A DNA stretch of 37,486 nucleotides from ZC4RG36 sp964652205 (GTDB lineage: Bacteria; Chloroflexota; Anaerolineae; Aggregatilineales; Phototrophicaceae), in assembly GCA_964652205.1 (NCBI GenBank), contig CAZZAO010000047.1:1-37486 (forward strand), in the 5' to 3' direction. Below the pieces are notes generated by a model that was not told where the DNA came from, ran no database searches, and saw nothing but the letters and a program-made list of their open reading frames with translations. Each line of letters opens with the position of its first letter. Position 1 is the first letter of the stretch. Both the position numbers and the translations under genes were made by a program. Shown piece by piece: positions 30,766 to 37,486 of the stretch.

Positions 30766-32766
30766 TCACGCTGGCGTGAGCGTCAGCGCGTTCATACAAT
30801 TCGTGCCGTCCGCCGCCGCATAGACAAACGAACCAATCAGGCTGCCATCCCCATCAAGCCCGTTGAACGCCATGATCGTGCTGGCATTATCGGCGAAAAC
30901 CATCGATAGATAGCTGCCGCCCTGATTCTGTAAGGCGTAGGTCACGCCGCCACCGACGAGCTGATACGCCGCCCCTGAGGCGGAAATCTCCGCCTCAGGG
31001 AACTTCGGCAGGCTGGACGCCAGCGCCGCCGGGCAGGCCAGACCGGGATATTCCGCCCACGTCACCGTGAAATGGCCGGTCGGCAGCACAAAGCCATTCG
31101 CGCCGCTGTCGCCGGACTCCCCGGCAGTCGTCCCCACGCCGTCGGCTGAACCGTCGGGCGCGGGCGTCGGCGTGAGGGCTTCCTGAGCTGGATCGACCAG
31201 ATCGAACGAGGCGACGCACAGCTTGCCGTCAGAGTTACGCTTCGACCAGAAGATCGAACCGCCGCCGCCAAAGGTGGTGACGCTGAAGGACAAACGCGCG
31301 CCGCTGAGATTGCCGCTGTCGTAGTCAAACGTGTTCCAGCCGTCGGCAAATGTCATCTGCTGGCCGCTGCCATAGTCCACCAGCATCCCGCCGTCGGGCT
31401 GCGCGCGCAGGTAGAGCTGATCGAACGCGGGCGGGCGATTGCTGTCGTCACAGTCAGCCTCGTCATTGTAGAACGGCATCCCCACCTTGAATGGCCCCTG
31501 TGTCTCTGGCGGCGGAGTCGGCGTCGGCTCCGGCGTCGACAGCGTCTCATCCGCGCGGCAGATCGAGTCATCCGGCGTGACCAGTTCCAGCACATAGTCG
31601 GCGCTCAGGCTGCATCCGCCATCTTCCTGAATCAACAGGTGGACGTGAATTTCCGACGGCGACACCACGCGATATTCGCGCGTCGTCGTCACCCTGACGC
31701 TGCCAATCGACGCCCCGCTGTGATCGTGGAGCAGCTCGTTTGTCACCGACGGCGCCGGGCTGTAAATGCTGCCCGTTCCCGGCAAATACGGCAGCGATTG
31801 GCCGTCCCAGACGAGGAACGGCAGGTCAGGCGCGTTGGCGTAACCACAGAGCGGGCGACCGGGATCGAGGTTTTCGCCCGTGCTGTTGCCATCCGGGCCG
31901 CCGTTGTCGCCGTTATCGCGCCGACAATGACCTGACGACGCCATCGAAAACGGCTTGACGCGCCAGTAGCCGTTGATCGGCAAGTTCGTACTCGGCACTT
32001 CGATCTGAACAAGCTGCTGAATCCGCTGCTTGACTATCGCCTTGCGCTGGATCGACGAGCCATCGACGGCGCTGTTGACGCCGCGCTCAATCGCCTGCTG
32101 GATGCGCTGCTGGCCCGCCGCCGTCTGGCCGAGCGGCCCCTGCTCCTGCCCATACTGCGCCACGGCATCGGAAATTGCCTGCGCGCGCGGATCGACCGGA
32201 GTACGTCCGTATTGAGCGATAGCGTTACTGATCGCGTCAGCACGCGGATCGAAGCCCGCTGACGGCGCGCTGTCGCTGTCCTGACCATACTGCGCCACAG
32301 CATCGGAAATCGCCTGCGCGCGCGGATCGGGCGCGGCAGCGCTGGCGGTTTCCTGTCCGTACTGCTCGATGGCGTGGCTGATCGCGTCGGCACGCGGGTC
32401 GAAGCTCGGCGAATTGCTGTCCTGACCATACTGATTGACCGCATCGCTGATCGCGTCAGCGCGCGGGTCGAAGCTCTGTCCCGCCCGCTCCTCGACCGCG
32501 TCAACCAGCGCGCCGCTCGCCGGGCTGCTCTGCGCGAACGTGCTAATGCTTTGATCGGCGGCGCTGATTTCCTGATTGATGGCGTTGCCGAGCGCCTGTT
32601 CGGCGGGGCTGATCGAGCCGTTACCGCTCGGCAGCCCATAGATCGACGCGCCTGCGTCAATCGACGTGGCAATCGTCCCGGCAGACAGGTTGGAATCCTG
32701 AGCCAGCGCGGCTGTGACGCTGAGGCACAGGGCGGCCAGAAGAAGGCTAAGGGCACGGGTTCGCAT
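30766..32766 (-). CDS. Large secreted protein with five helical repeats, function unknown
   Basis: A 666-residue exported protein. A Sec signal peptide (RALSLLLAALCLSVTAALA, cleaved near Ala22) is followed by an acidic, Ser/Ala/Gln-rich region with five copies of (F)DPRA(D/Q)AIS(D/H/N)A(V/I)xQYGQ at residues 99-115, 122-138, 147-162, 172-188 and 192-207, spaced 20-25 residues apart, and then helical RIQQAIERGV. From about 255 the protein becomes beta-rich and aromatic (INGYWRVKPFSM, VLVWDGQSLPYLPG-like strands) with a PTPTPPP linker near 415. Cysteines are paired in the second half, suggesting disulfides outside the cell. AGGAG lies seven bases before ATG 32766. No known domain is recognised; it is monocistronic as far as can be seen. 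Confidence 0.8.
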   Translation of the reverse strand: MRTRALSLLLAALCLSVTAALAQDSNLSAGTIATSIDAGASIYGLPSGNGSISPAEQALGNAINQEISAADQSISTFAQSSPASGALVDAVEERAGQSFDPRADAISDAVNQYGQDSNSPSFDPRADAISHAIEQYGQETASAAAPDPRAQAISDAVAQYGQDSDSAPSAGFDPRADAISNAIAQYGRTPVDPRAQAISDAVAQYGQEQGPLGQTAAGQQRIQQAIERGVNSAVDGSSIQRKAIVKQRIQQLVQIEVPSTNLPINGYWRVKPFSMASSGHCRRDNGDNGGPDGNSTGENLDPGRPLCGYANAPDLPFLVWDGQSLPYLPGTGSIYSPAPSVTNELLHDHSGASIGSVRVTTTREYRVVSPSEIHVHLLIQEDGGCSLSADYVLELVTPDDSICRADETLSTPEPTPTPPPETQGPFKVGMPFYNDEADCDDSNRPPAFDQLYLRAQPDGGMLVDYGSGQQMTFADGWNTFDYDSGNLSGARLSFSVTTFGGGGSIFWSKRNSDGKLCVASFDLVDPAQEALTPTPAPDGSADGVGTTAGESGDSGANGFVLPTGHFTVTWAEYPGLACPAALASSLPKFPEAEISASGAAYQLVGGGVTYALQNQGGSYLSMVFADNASTIMAFNGLDGDGSLIGSFVYAAADGTNCMNALTLTPA
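32146..32472 (-). repeat. Coding tandem repeat: five DPRAxAISxAxxQYGQ units
   Basis: Five imperfect units of 60-75 bases encode the repeat motif of the secreted protein. They differ at silent and replacement sites, so the array is not a recent slippage product. Confidence 0.85.
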
Positions 32767-33031
32767 CGGCGGCTCCTGAACGTGCGGCTCGAATCGAGGC
32801 GGCGAATCATTCAGGAACAGGGTAGCTTACCGGGGCGCTTCACTCATCTGGCATTCGGTCGAACCCGGCGTCCGCCGTTCGATGGAGCCGTATCCACGTC
32901 GAACGGCGCATGGTCGCGGCAGCGCCACCGGAAGATGCCCGCTACTTTCAATCTCAAGGCTGCCGTTATGCGAGGAGATCGTATCTCCGACGGGGAATCA
33001 TCCAGCCAATCGAGGAAAAAGGAGCGCGCGC
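32767..33031. other. Intergenic region without a recognisable gene
   Basis: 265 bases between the start of the secreted-protein gene and the end of the anti-sigma gene. It contains short inverted pieces (CCTGAA/TTCAGG; TCGAAC/GTTCGA) and must hold the promoter of the secreted-protein gene, but I see no convincing -10/-35 pair. Confidence 0.5.
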
Positions 33032-33820
33032 TTACAACTGCCCGTTGACGACGATATTGCTGTCCGGCTGCGGGCTGCCGCTGTCCTGCTCGGCGGTGAT
33101 CCGCGCCCAGGTGTACTGGTCGATAGGCTCGTCGCTGTGGAACAGCAGCACCGTCCTGCCGGTGTCATCGACGCTGAACGTCCCGGCGGGAGTCCGCACG
33201 TCGTCGCGGGTCAGCCAGAGCTGATAGGACTGCCCCGGCGTGACGGTCGGGAAGCCCCAGACGTAAAGCAGCCCGCTCTGGCTATCGGCGTTCCAGCACA
33301 GGAAACCGGACGCCCTGCTGCTTTGCTCCGGGTCCTGCAAGCGCACCCAGCGCAGGTCGCTGGCGCTGGTGAGGACAACCGCGCCCTTCGTCCCGTTACC
33401 GTTCGCTCCATTGTCGTCGTCATTCGCCAGATAGTCGGCGTGCTCCTGATTGAGCGTATTGACGCGCGTCAGCCAGAAGGCGTTAGTCAGCGCCAGCGCG
33501 ACCAGCGCGGCAGCCGCCGCCAGCCACGGCAGCAGGCGCTTCACTTTGCTGACCGACACAGCGGCGGGCGGAGTCGCCGTGGCTGCCGCCAGCCGGACGA
33601 CCAGCAGCGGCGGCGGTTCAAGCTGCGGCACGCTGGCGCGCATCTCGTCCTGAAGCTGCTGATATTCCGCCAGATCAACCGAGGCGTCGGCGCAGTTCTC
33701 GAGGCTGGCCTCAACCAGACGGTTCTCGTCCAGATCAGTCAGCCCGAAGGCGTAATCCGGGATCAACTCCTGAATGGAGTCACAGTTTCCGGCGGATGTG
33801 GAAGGGAGATTGGGGTTCAT
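33032..33820 (-). CDS. RskA-type anti-sigma factor
   Basis: A 262-residue membrane anti-sigma factor. The N-terminal cytoplasmic part (DSIQELIPDYAFGLTDLDEN, 14-33, and the following helices to about 75) resembles the sigma-binding domain of RskA-type anti-sigma factors; the HxxxCxxC zinc motif is missing. One membrane helix at about 97-117 (LLPWLAAAAALVALALTNAF) is followed by the extracytoplasmic RskA domain with the usual WGFPTVTPGQSYQLWLTRDD and GTFSVDDTGRTVLLF blocks. It lies 50 bases downstream of its sigma factor gene in the same direction. In the characterised SigK/RskA system the anti-sigma is destroyed by regulated intramembrane proteolysis to free the sigma. Confidence 0.9.
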   Translation of the reverse strand: MNPNLPSTSAGNCDSIQELIPDYAFGLTDLDENRLVEASLENCADASVDLAEYQQLQDEMRASVPQLEPPPLLVVRLAAATATPPAAVSVSKVKRLLPWLAAAAALVALALTNAFWLTRVNTLNQEHADYLANDDDNGANGNGTKGAVVLTSASDLRWVRLQDPEQSSRASGFLCWNADSQSGLLYVWGFPTVTPGQSYQLWLTRDDVRTPAGTFSVDDTGRTVLLFHSDEPIDQYTWARITAEQDSGSPQPDSNIVVNGQL

Positions 33821-33870
33821 GCTCGCTGTTTACGACTCTTGCTCTATAACTAGTATACGAGCGCTGGCGC

Positions 33871-34434
33871 TCAATTGGATGTTTGCCTCGACGACTCGAT
33901 CCATAGCTCGCGCAGGCGTTGAATCCCGGTGCGCAGCCGCGTCTTGACTGTGCCGAGGGGGATGCGAGTCTCCCCGGCAATCTCGCTGTGGCTCATGCCG
34001 CGAAAGAAGGCCAGGTCGATCAGTGTCGCCTGATCGGGCGGAAGCTGGCTGACGAGCATCCGCAGCAGCGTCCCGTCCTGCCATCCAGCGGACTCGTTGC
34101 GCGCGCCCAACATCTCAGCTTCCATGTCGTCAATCGAGGACGGATCGAGCGCAGGCTGTCGTTTTTCATGCCGCAGCCGGTCGACGGCGGTGAAATGGGT
34201 GATCGCCAGCAGCCAGTTCCTCAGCTTGCCCTTGTTCGAGTCCCACTGCGTGCGCTGCCAGACTTTCAGGAAGGTGTCCTGCGTAACTTCTTCGGCGAGG
34301 ATGGAATTTTGCAAGATGCGGTAGGCAAGGCTGTAGACCGCCCCGCCGTACTCCTGATACAGGGCCAGCAGCGCCTGCTGATCGTGAGCGGCGACCCGCT
34401 CCATAATGCTGATGTCGTCGAACTGCGACTGCAT
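33871..34434 (-). CDS. ECF sigma factor (SigK/RpoE-like)
   Basis: A 187-residue sigma-70 family ECF factor. Region 2 is at about 15-75 (ALYQEYGGAVYSLAYRILQN, then AEEVTQDTFLKVWQR, the -10 recognition part); region 4 is at about 130-180 (LPPDQATLIDLAFFRGMSHS, then EIAGETRIPLGTVKTRLRTG, the helix-turn-helix for -35). ATG 34432-34434 is preferred over a longer frame because GGAG lies upstream and the extra 27 residues do not fit the family. It forms an operon with the RskA-type anti-sigma downstream and is divergent from a secreted repeat protein, a likely regulon member. Confidence 0.93.
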   Translation of the reverse strand: MQSQFDDISIMERVAAHDQQALLALYQEYGGAVYSLAYRILQNSILAEEVTQDTFLKVWQRTQWDSNKGKLRNWLLAITHFTAVDRLRHEKRQPALDPSSIDDMEAEMLGARNESAGWQDGTLLRMLVSQLPPDQATLIDLAFFRGMSHSEIAGETRIPLGTVKTRLRTGIQRLRELWIESSRQTSN

Positions 34435-34453
34435 AAGGTTCGCTCCGCCGCTG

Positions 34454-34481
34454 AGTCTAGCAGGCCAGCGACGATCCGCAA
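34454..34481 (-). promoter_or_regulatory. Promoter candidate for the sigma/anti-sigma operon
   Basis: TTGCGG (34481-34476), 16-base spacer, TAGACT (34459-34454) on the minus strand, 20 bases before the sigma ATG. The pattern is of housekeeping type; I could not identify an ECF-type promoter with confidence. Confidence 0.35.
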
Positions 34482-34598
34482 AGTCAGAAACTCGCAATCC
34501 AGCCGCGCAATCCAAAGGACGTAAACCGGTCGATCAAGTCTGTAGACAGGGTGCGCGCCCTACACATCCCATACGTTAATTATGGAGGCTCGATTGTG

Positions 34599-35678
34599 AA
34601 ACTGAGAAACCTGGCCCTCGCTTTAGGAATTAGCCTGACCGTTTTTGCACTCCCGGCTCTGGCGCAGGACGCGACTGAAAGCAGCAGCGAATATACCGTC
34701 AGCGTCGCCAGCAGCGCCGACCACGGCGATCTCCTCGTCGGCCCCACCGGGATGACTCTTTACACCTTCTCAGCCGATGGCGTCGATTCGAGCGTCTGCG
34801 AGGGACAGTGTGCCAAAGCCTGGCCGCCGCTGACCGTCAAGAGCGCCGACGAACTGACCGCCGATGAAGAAATCCCCGGCGCGTGGAGCACCTTCGCCCG
34901 CGCCGATGGCAGTCTTCAGGTCGCCTACAACGGTCAGCCGCTCTACTACTGGTTCAAGGACGAGAAGCCCGGCGACGCCACTGGTTACCGCGTCGGCCAT
35001 AACTGGTGGATCGTCCCGCCCGCGACCGTCTCGATTGAATTCAACAAAGACCTCGGTCAGATTCTGATGGGGCCGAAAGGCATGACGGTCTACGTTTTCG
35101 CCAACGACAAGCCCGGCAGCGGCACGAGCACCTGCACCGGCGACTGCGCCAGGAACTGGCCGCCGCTCACCGTCGCCAGCGCCGATGACCTCGTCTCCGG
35201 CGTCAACCTGCCCGGCGAATGGGGGACCATCACCCGCGACGACGGCACGCTCCAGGTGACCTACAATGGCTGGCCGCTCTACTACTACGCTAAGGACGCC
35301 GCCATTGGCGACACGCTGGGTGAAAACGTCGGCCAGAAATGGTTCGCCGTCCATCCCGAAACCCTGACGGTCAGTGACGGTCATCTCGTCTCATTCGATG
35401 GCATGTCGGTCTACACTTTCGACAAGGACACGGCAGGCGCGACCGAGAGTGCCTGCACCGGCGACTGCGCCAAGAACTGGCCGGCGGTTCCCGTCGGCGC
35501 GAAGGATCAGCTTGTGGCGGGCAAGGGCGTCACCGGCAAGCTCGGCAGCATCAGCAGCAACGGCAAGCTCCAGTTGACCTACAACGGCTGGCCGCTCTAC
35601 TACTACGCCAAGGACGCCACGCCGCAAGACACGACCGGCGACGGACTTGGCGATGTCTGGCATCTCGGCAAGCCCTGA
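34599..35678 (+). CDS. Secreted COG4315-type repeat protein (three double repeats)
   Basis: A 359-residue exported protein starting at GTG 34599 with GGAGG seven bases upstream. The signal peptide is LRNLALALGISLTVFALPAL-AQ. The mature protein has three copies of a two-part unit of about 105 residues: G(M)(T/S)(L/V)Y(T/V)F..D with CxGxCAxxWPPL (two Cys, likely a disulfide), then GxPLYY(W/Y)xKD with a Gly/Trp tail. This is the Secreted_repeat family (COG4315), often annotated as lipoproteins with a YxFxxD motif; here there is no lipobox Cys. Function is unknown. Divergent placement from the ECF sigma gene suggests control by that sigma. Confidence 0.88.
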   Translation, partial: KLRNLALALGISLTVFALPALAQDATESSSEYTVSVASSADHGDLLVGPTGMTLYTFSADGVDSSVCEGQCAKAWPPLTVKSADELTADEEIPGAWSTFARADGSLQVAYNGQPLYYWFKDEKPGDATGYRVGHNWWIVPPATVSIEFNKDLGQILMGPKGMTVYVFANDKPGSGTSTCTGDCARNWPPLTVASADDLVSGVNLPGEWGTITRDDGTLQVTYNGWPLYYYAKDAAIGDTLGENVGQKWFAVHPETLTVSDGHLVSFDGMSVYTFDKDTAGATESACTGDCAKNWPAVPVGAKDQLVAGKGVTGKLGSISSNGKLQLTYNGWPLYYYAKDATPQDTTGDGLGDVWHLGKP

Positions 35679-35703
35679 GTCCTAACCGCTGTCACCTGAA
35701 CCA

Positions 35704-35733
35704 CCGAGGCGCGCCTGCACAGACGCGCCTCGG
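35704..35733. terminator. Strong hairpin after the secreted repeat protein
   Basis: CCGAGGCGCG / CGCGCCTCGG, 10 bp perfect with a 10-base loop, 25 bases after the stop; no T tract follows. Confidence 0.55.
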
Positions 35734-35757
35734 CTGGTGAAGGATGACCCGTACAAT

Positions 35758-35788
35758 GAAACAGCCCTCATTCCTGAGGGCTGTTTTG
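35758..35788. terminator. Bidirectional intrinsic terminator
   Basis: AAACAGCCCTCA / TGAGGGCTGTTT, a 12-bp stem (35759-35770 and 35775-35786) with loop TTCC and a T4 end on the plus strand. It separates the convergent secreted-protein and cysteine desulfurase genes. Confidence 0.85.
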
Positions 35789-35849
35789 CTCACAGAGGCC
35801 GCCATCCATCAATGGCAGACGCGGCCTCTGCCGAAGCACGAGAGCAGAA

Positions 35850-37001
35850 TTACGCCACCTGACGAGTGACGCGCGAGACGACGTCAGCCAGCGTGCTGAT
35901 CGCGTAATCGACATCCTCGACCGTGTTTTGCAGGCCGAGCGAGAGACGCAGACTGGCCTTCGCCAGTTCGTGGTCGATGCCACAGGCCAGCAGCACGCTC
36001 GATGGCTCGACGCTGCCGGTTTTGCAGGCCGACGCGGCGCTGGCGGCGATGCCGCGAAGGTTGAGCGAGTCGAGCAGCTCGCTGCTGTCGATATGCTCGA
36101 AAACGAAGCTGGCGTGCGACGGCAGGCGATGGGTCGGACTGCCGGTCAGGCGCGCGTTCGGAATCGTGCTGAGGATGCCGTCAATCAGGCGAGTGCGCAG
36201 CGCGTCGTAGTGAGCGATCCGTGTCTCGCGCTCGGCGTAAGCCAGTTCCAGCGCCTTCGCCAGACCGACGATCAGCGCGGTATTTTCCGTCCCGGCGCGC
36301 AGACCGTGTTCCTGCCCCCCGCCAGTCTGCGCCGGGGTGATGTCCACGCCCTCGCGGACATAAAGCAGGCCAATGCCCTTCGGCCCGTAGAACTTGTGCG
36401 CCGAGGCGCTCAACAGATCAACGCCGAGCGCCTGTACATCGAGCGGAAGCTGCCCGGCGGCCTGTACCGCGTCGCTGTGGAAGAGGATGCCGCGCGAATG
36501 AGCGTATTCGGCCAGCTCGGCAATCGGCTCGATAGTGCCGACTTCATTGTTAGCGTACATCACGCTGGCGAGCGTGGTCGTCGGGCGGCAGGCGGCGGCG
36601 AAATCGTCCAGCCGCACCGCGCCGACCGAGTCGACCCGCAGCACCGTCGCATCGAACGCCTGCAACTGCACCAACTGCCTGATCGTCTTGCCAATCGCGC
36701 CATGCTCAATCGGCGTGGTGATGATATGGTTGCCCTTGCCCTGCTGCCGTGCCGCCCAGGCCGTGCCGCGAATGGCGAGGTTATCGCTTTCCGAGCCGCC
36801 GCTGGTGAAGACGATCTCGGTCGGCTTGCAGTTGAGAACGGCGGCAATCGTCTCACGCGCCCGCTCGACGCCGATGTTGGCCTGCGCGCCGATGCCGTGA
36901 CCGGACGACGGGTTGCCGTAAATCTGGGTGAAATAAGGGAGCATCGCGTCGACGACGCGGGGATCGGTCGGTGTCGTCGCAGAATGATCGAGGTAAATCA
37001 T
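35850..37001 (-). CDS. Cysteine desulfurase (NifS/IscS family)
   Basis: A 383-residue PLP enzyme that takes sulfur from cysteine as a persulfide for Fe-S clusters, tRNA thiolation or other thio-compounds. MIYLDHSATTP starts the protein; TSGGSESDNLAIRG binds PLP phosphate; SASAHKFYGPKGIG holds the PLP lysine; RAGTENTALIVGLAKALELA follows; the catalytic Cys is in SAASACKTGSVEPS. ATG 36999-37001 is chosen as the family start with AGAGG about 11 bases upstream. It is a single gene: SufU/IscU and MnmA are not adjacent within the window. Its leader carries a SAM riboswitch and terminator, so it is probably shut down when S-adenosylmethionine is plentiful, which ties this copy to sulfur/methionine supply. 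Confidence 0.95.
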   Translation of the reverse strand: MIYLDHSATTPTDPRVVDAMLPYFTQIYGNPSSGHGIGAQANIGVERARETIAAVLNCKPTEIVFTSGGSESDNLAIRGTAWAARQQGKGNHIITTPIEHGAIGKTIRQLVQLQAFDATVLRVDSVGAVRLDDFAAACRPTTTLASVMYANNEVGTIEPIAELAEYAHSRGILFHSDAVQAAGQLPLDVQALGVDLLSASAHKFYGPKGIGLLYVREGVDITPAQTGGGQEHGLRAGTENTALIVGLAKALELAYAERETRIAHYDALRTRLIDGILSTIPNARLTGSPTHRLPSHASFVFEHIDSSELLDSLNLRGIAASAASACKTGSVEPSSVLLACGIDHELAKASLRLSLGLQNTVEDVDYAISTLADVVSRVTRQVA

Positions 37002-37030
37002 GAGCAGGTATCCTCTCGTGGTGAACAGAA

Positions 37031-37066
37031 AATAAAAAGCGCCCTGTTGCAGCAACAGAGCGCTTA
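37031..37066 (-). terminator. Riboswitch-controlled intrinsic terminator before the cysteine desulfurase gene
   Basis: On the minus strand AGCGCTCTGTTG and CAACAGGGCGCT form a 12-bp stem with one mismatch and a 3-base loop, followed by TTTTTATTTT. It lies between the aptamer and the ribosome-binding site. Confidence 0.88.
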
Positions 37067-37081
37067 CTTGAGTCCAGCCAC

Positions 37082-37191
37082 CGTCAACTTAGTTGCCTTC
37101 CTGATGAAGGCCGCATCTCCACGACGGTGGAAGGGCACCTTGGGTTTGACGACCCAGGTTGCCGGACTCGTGACCGAGCCACTCTTGATGC
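37082..37191 (-). promoter_or_regulatory. SAM-I/SAM-IV clan riboswitch (S-adenosylmethionine aptamer)
   Basis: Read on the minus strand: P1 GCATC (37191-37187) pairs with GATGC (37117-37113); the 5' core is CAAGAGTGG; P2 is a short CTCG-GTCA-CGAG hairpin; then the hallmark CCGGCAACC; P3 TGGGT-CGTCAA-ACCCA (37156-37141); core AAGGTGC; P4 TCCAC-CGTC-GTGGA; then P1. A further hairpin GCCTTC/GAAGGC (37111-37095) follows, and TTGACG (37087-37082) is complementary to the P3 loop CGTCAA. That 3' hairpin plus P3-loop pseudoknot is the arrangement of SAM-IV or SAM-I/IV RNAs, not classic SAM-I. A terminator follows directly. Confidence 0.88.
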
Positions 37192-37200
37192 ATGGGATAT

Positions 37201-37229
37201 AAGATACTCTCGACATTTCGGTTTGTCAA
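37201..37229 (-). promoter_or_regulatory. Consensus sigma-70 promoter for the riboswitch/cysteine desulfurase transcript
   Basis: TTGACA (37229-37224), 17-base spacer, TATCTT (37206-37201). Predicted start near 37194, immediately before riboswitch helix P1. Confidence 0.85.
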
Positions 37230-37274
37230 CCAGTTTGCGCCCGATTCCACAAACTGGTCGAAATGACCGCCGCA

Positions 37275-37486
37275 TCAGACTGCGAGCGCCCGGCTAAACG
37301 AGATCGTCATCCCGCCGATCCTGCACCCGACTCTACCGACCAGCCCTCGCCAGCTTGCCAGACCGAGTCCCGCGCCTTTAAGCGACTCGTTCCCCTGCTG
37401 AAACGGCTCGAAGACTTTTTCGGGCAGATCAGGCTCGATGCCGATGCCTTCGCCCACCAGGGCAATTGCATCAAAATCGCAGCTCA
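37275..37486 (-). CDS. Histidine kinase C-terminal fragment (partial, possibly degenerate)
   Basis: The frame is open to the window edge. It reads as the end of a HATPase_c domain: VGEGIGIEPDLPEKVFEPF (G1/F boxes; the usual Asp before GxGI is Glu here) and GNESLKGAGLGLA (G2 box). After GLA the sequence (SWRGLVGRVGCRIGGMTISF) resembles the expected LV...GG.I...G.TFSF ending but is about ten residues short, so the 3' end may carry a small deletion. It ends 46 bases upstream of the desulfurase promoter and is transcribed toward it. Whether the whole gene is intact cannot be judged. Confidence 0.55.
   Translation of the reverse strand, partial: SCDFDAIALVGEGIGIEPDLPEKVFEPFQQGNESLKGAGLGLASWRGLVGRVGCRIGGMTISFSRALAV

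Noticed and set aside
32146..32472. CRISPR-like array
   Set aside because: The periodic units are coding, imperfect, and part of a signal-peptide protein; no cas genes are present.
37095..37191. T-box leader for the cysteine desulfurase
   Set aside because: There is no AGGGTGGNACCGCG box or specifier stem; CCGGCAACC and AAGGTGC identify the SAM clan.
35928..37202. Plus-strand open frame of 424 codons opposite the cysteine desulfurase
   Set aside because: It runs through the desulfurase gene, the terminator and the riboswitch on the wrong strand and resembles no protein.

Overview
The window looks like a chromosomal segment of a GC-rich, free-living bacterium, most likely a member of the Chloroflexota (Anaerolineae or a relative). 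That placement is an inference from gene content: a receptor-type Ser/Thr kinase with a long Thr/Pro/Ser-rich linker, a Tat-exported sugar-binding protein, Rex, a SigK/RskA-type sigma/anti-sigma pair, tandem MacB-like permeases with HlyD adaptors, and secreted proteins with Thr/Pro-rich segments. There is no phage, plasmid, CRISPR or intact insertion sequence. The mobile-looking element is a short palindromic intergenic repeat (CCTCACCCCC plus a CCCCTCTCC/GGAGAGGGG stem) that occurs at several loci and once inside a coding sequence.

Layout. 1-3194 (-): two tandem Ser/Thr kinases; the complete one is a membrane receptor kinase with an extracytoplasmic amino-acid-type binding domain. 3439-4440 (+): a Gfo/Idh/MocA oxidoreductase. 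4722-8337 (-): tRNA-Leu(UAG), trigger factor, ClpP and ClpX behind one strong promoter, a protein-quality-control operon. 8393-9227 (-): a small membrane protein and a GbsR/MarR-type regulator. 9379-14938 (-): a four-gene export operon (two HlyD-like adaptors, two MacB-type permeases) without its ATPase, divergent from rex (15191-15829, +). 16372-18375: a creatininase-family hydrolase (-) and a family 2 glycosyltransferase (+), divergent. 18435-20161 (-): an HTTM membrane protein and its small membrane-anchored partner.

20254-26158 (-): a carbohydrate operon: Tat-exported binding protein, two permeases, a TIM-barrel glycosidase-like protein and a formylglycine-generating-enzyme-like protein that has lost both catalytic cysteines. 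Its promoter overlaps an 18-bp perfect palindrome. Divergent from it (26470-30694, +) are a DUF624/YesL-like membrane protein, a divergent GroEL-like chaperonin, a six-Asp-box beta-propeller translationally coupled to the chaperonin, and a GntR/HutC regulator that is the obvious candidate to bind the palindrome.

30766-35678: a large secreted protein with five helical repeats, then an anti-sigma factor and ECF sigma factor (-), divergent from a secreted COG4315-type repeat protein (+). 35850-37229 (-): a cysteine desulfurase preceded by a consensus-like promoter, a SAM-I/SAM-IV-type riboswitch and an intrinsic terminator. The right edge holds the C-terminal piece of a histidine kinase.

The most unusual item is the chaperonin/propeller pair: by hand alignment the chaperonin keeps most GroEL ATP-site motifs but replaces both Asp52 and Asp398, the residues that drive ATP hydrolysis. 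The SAM-responsive leader on a cysteine desulfurase and the periplasmic-binding-protein receptor kinase are the next best leads.
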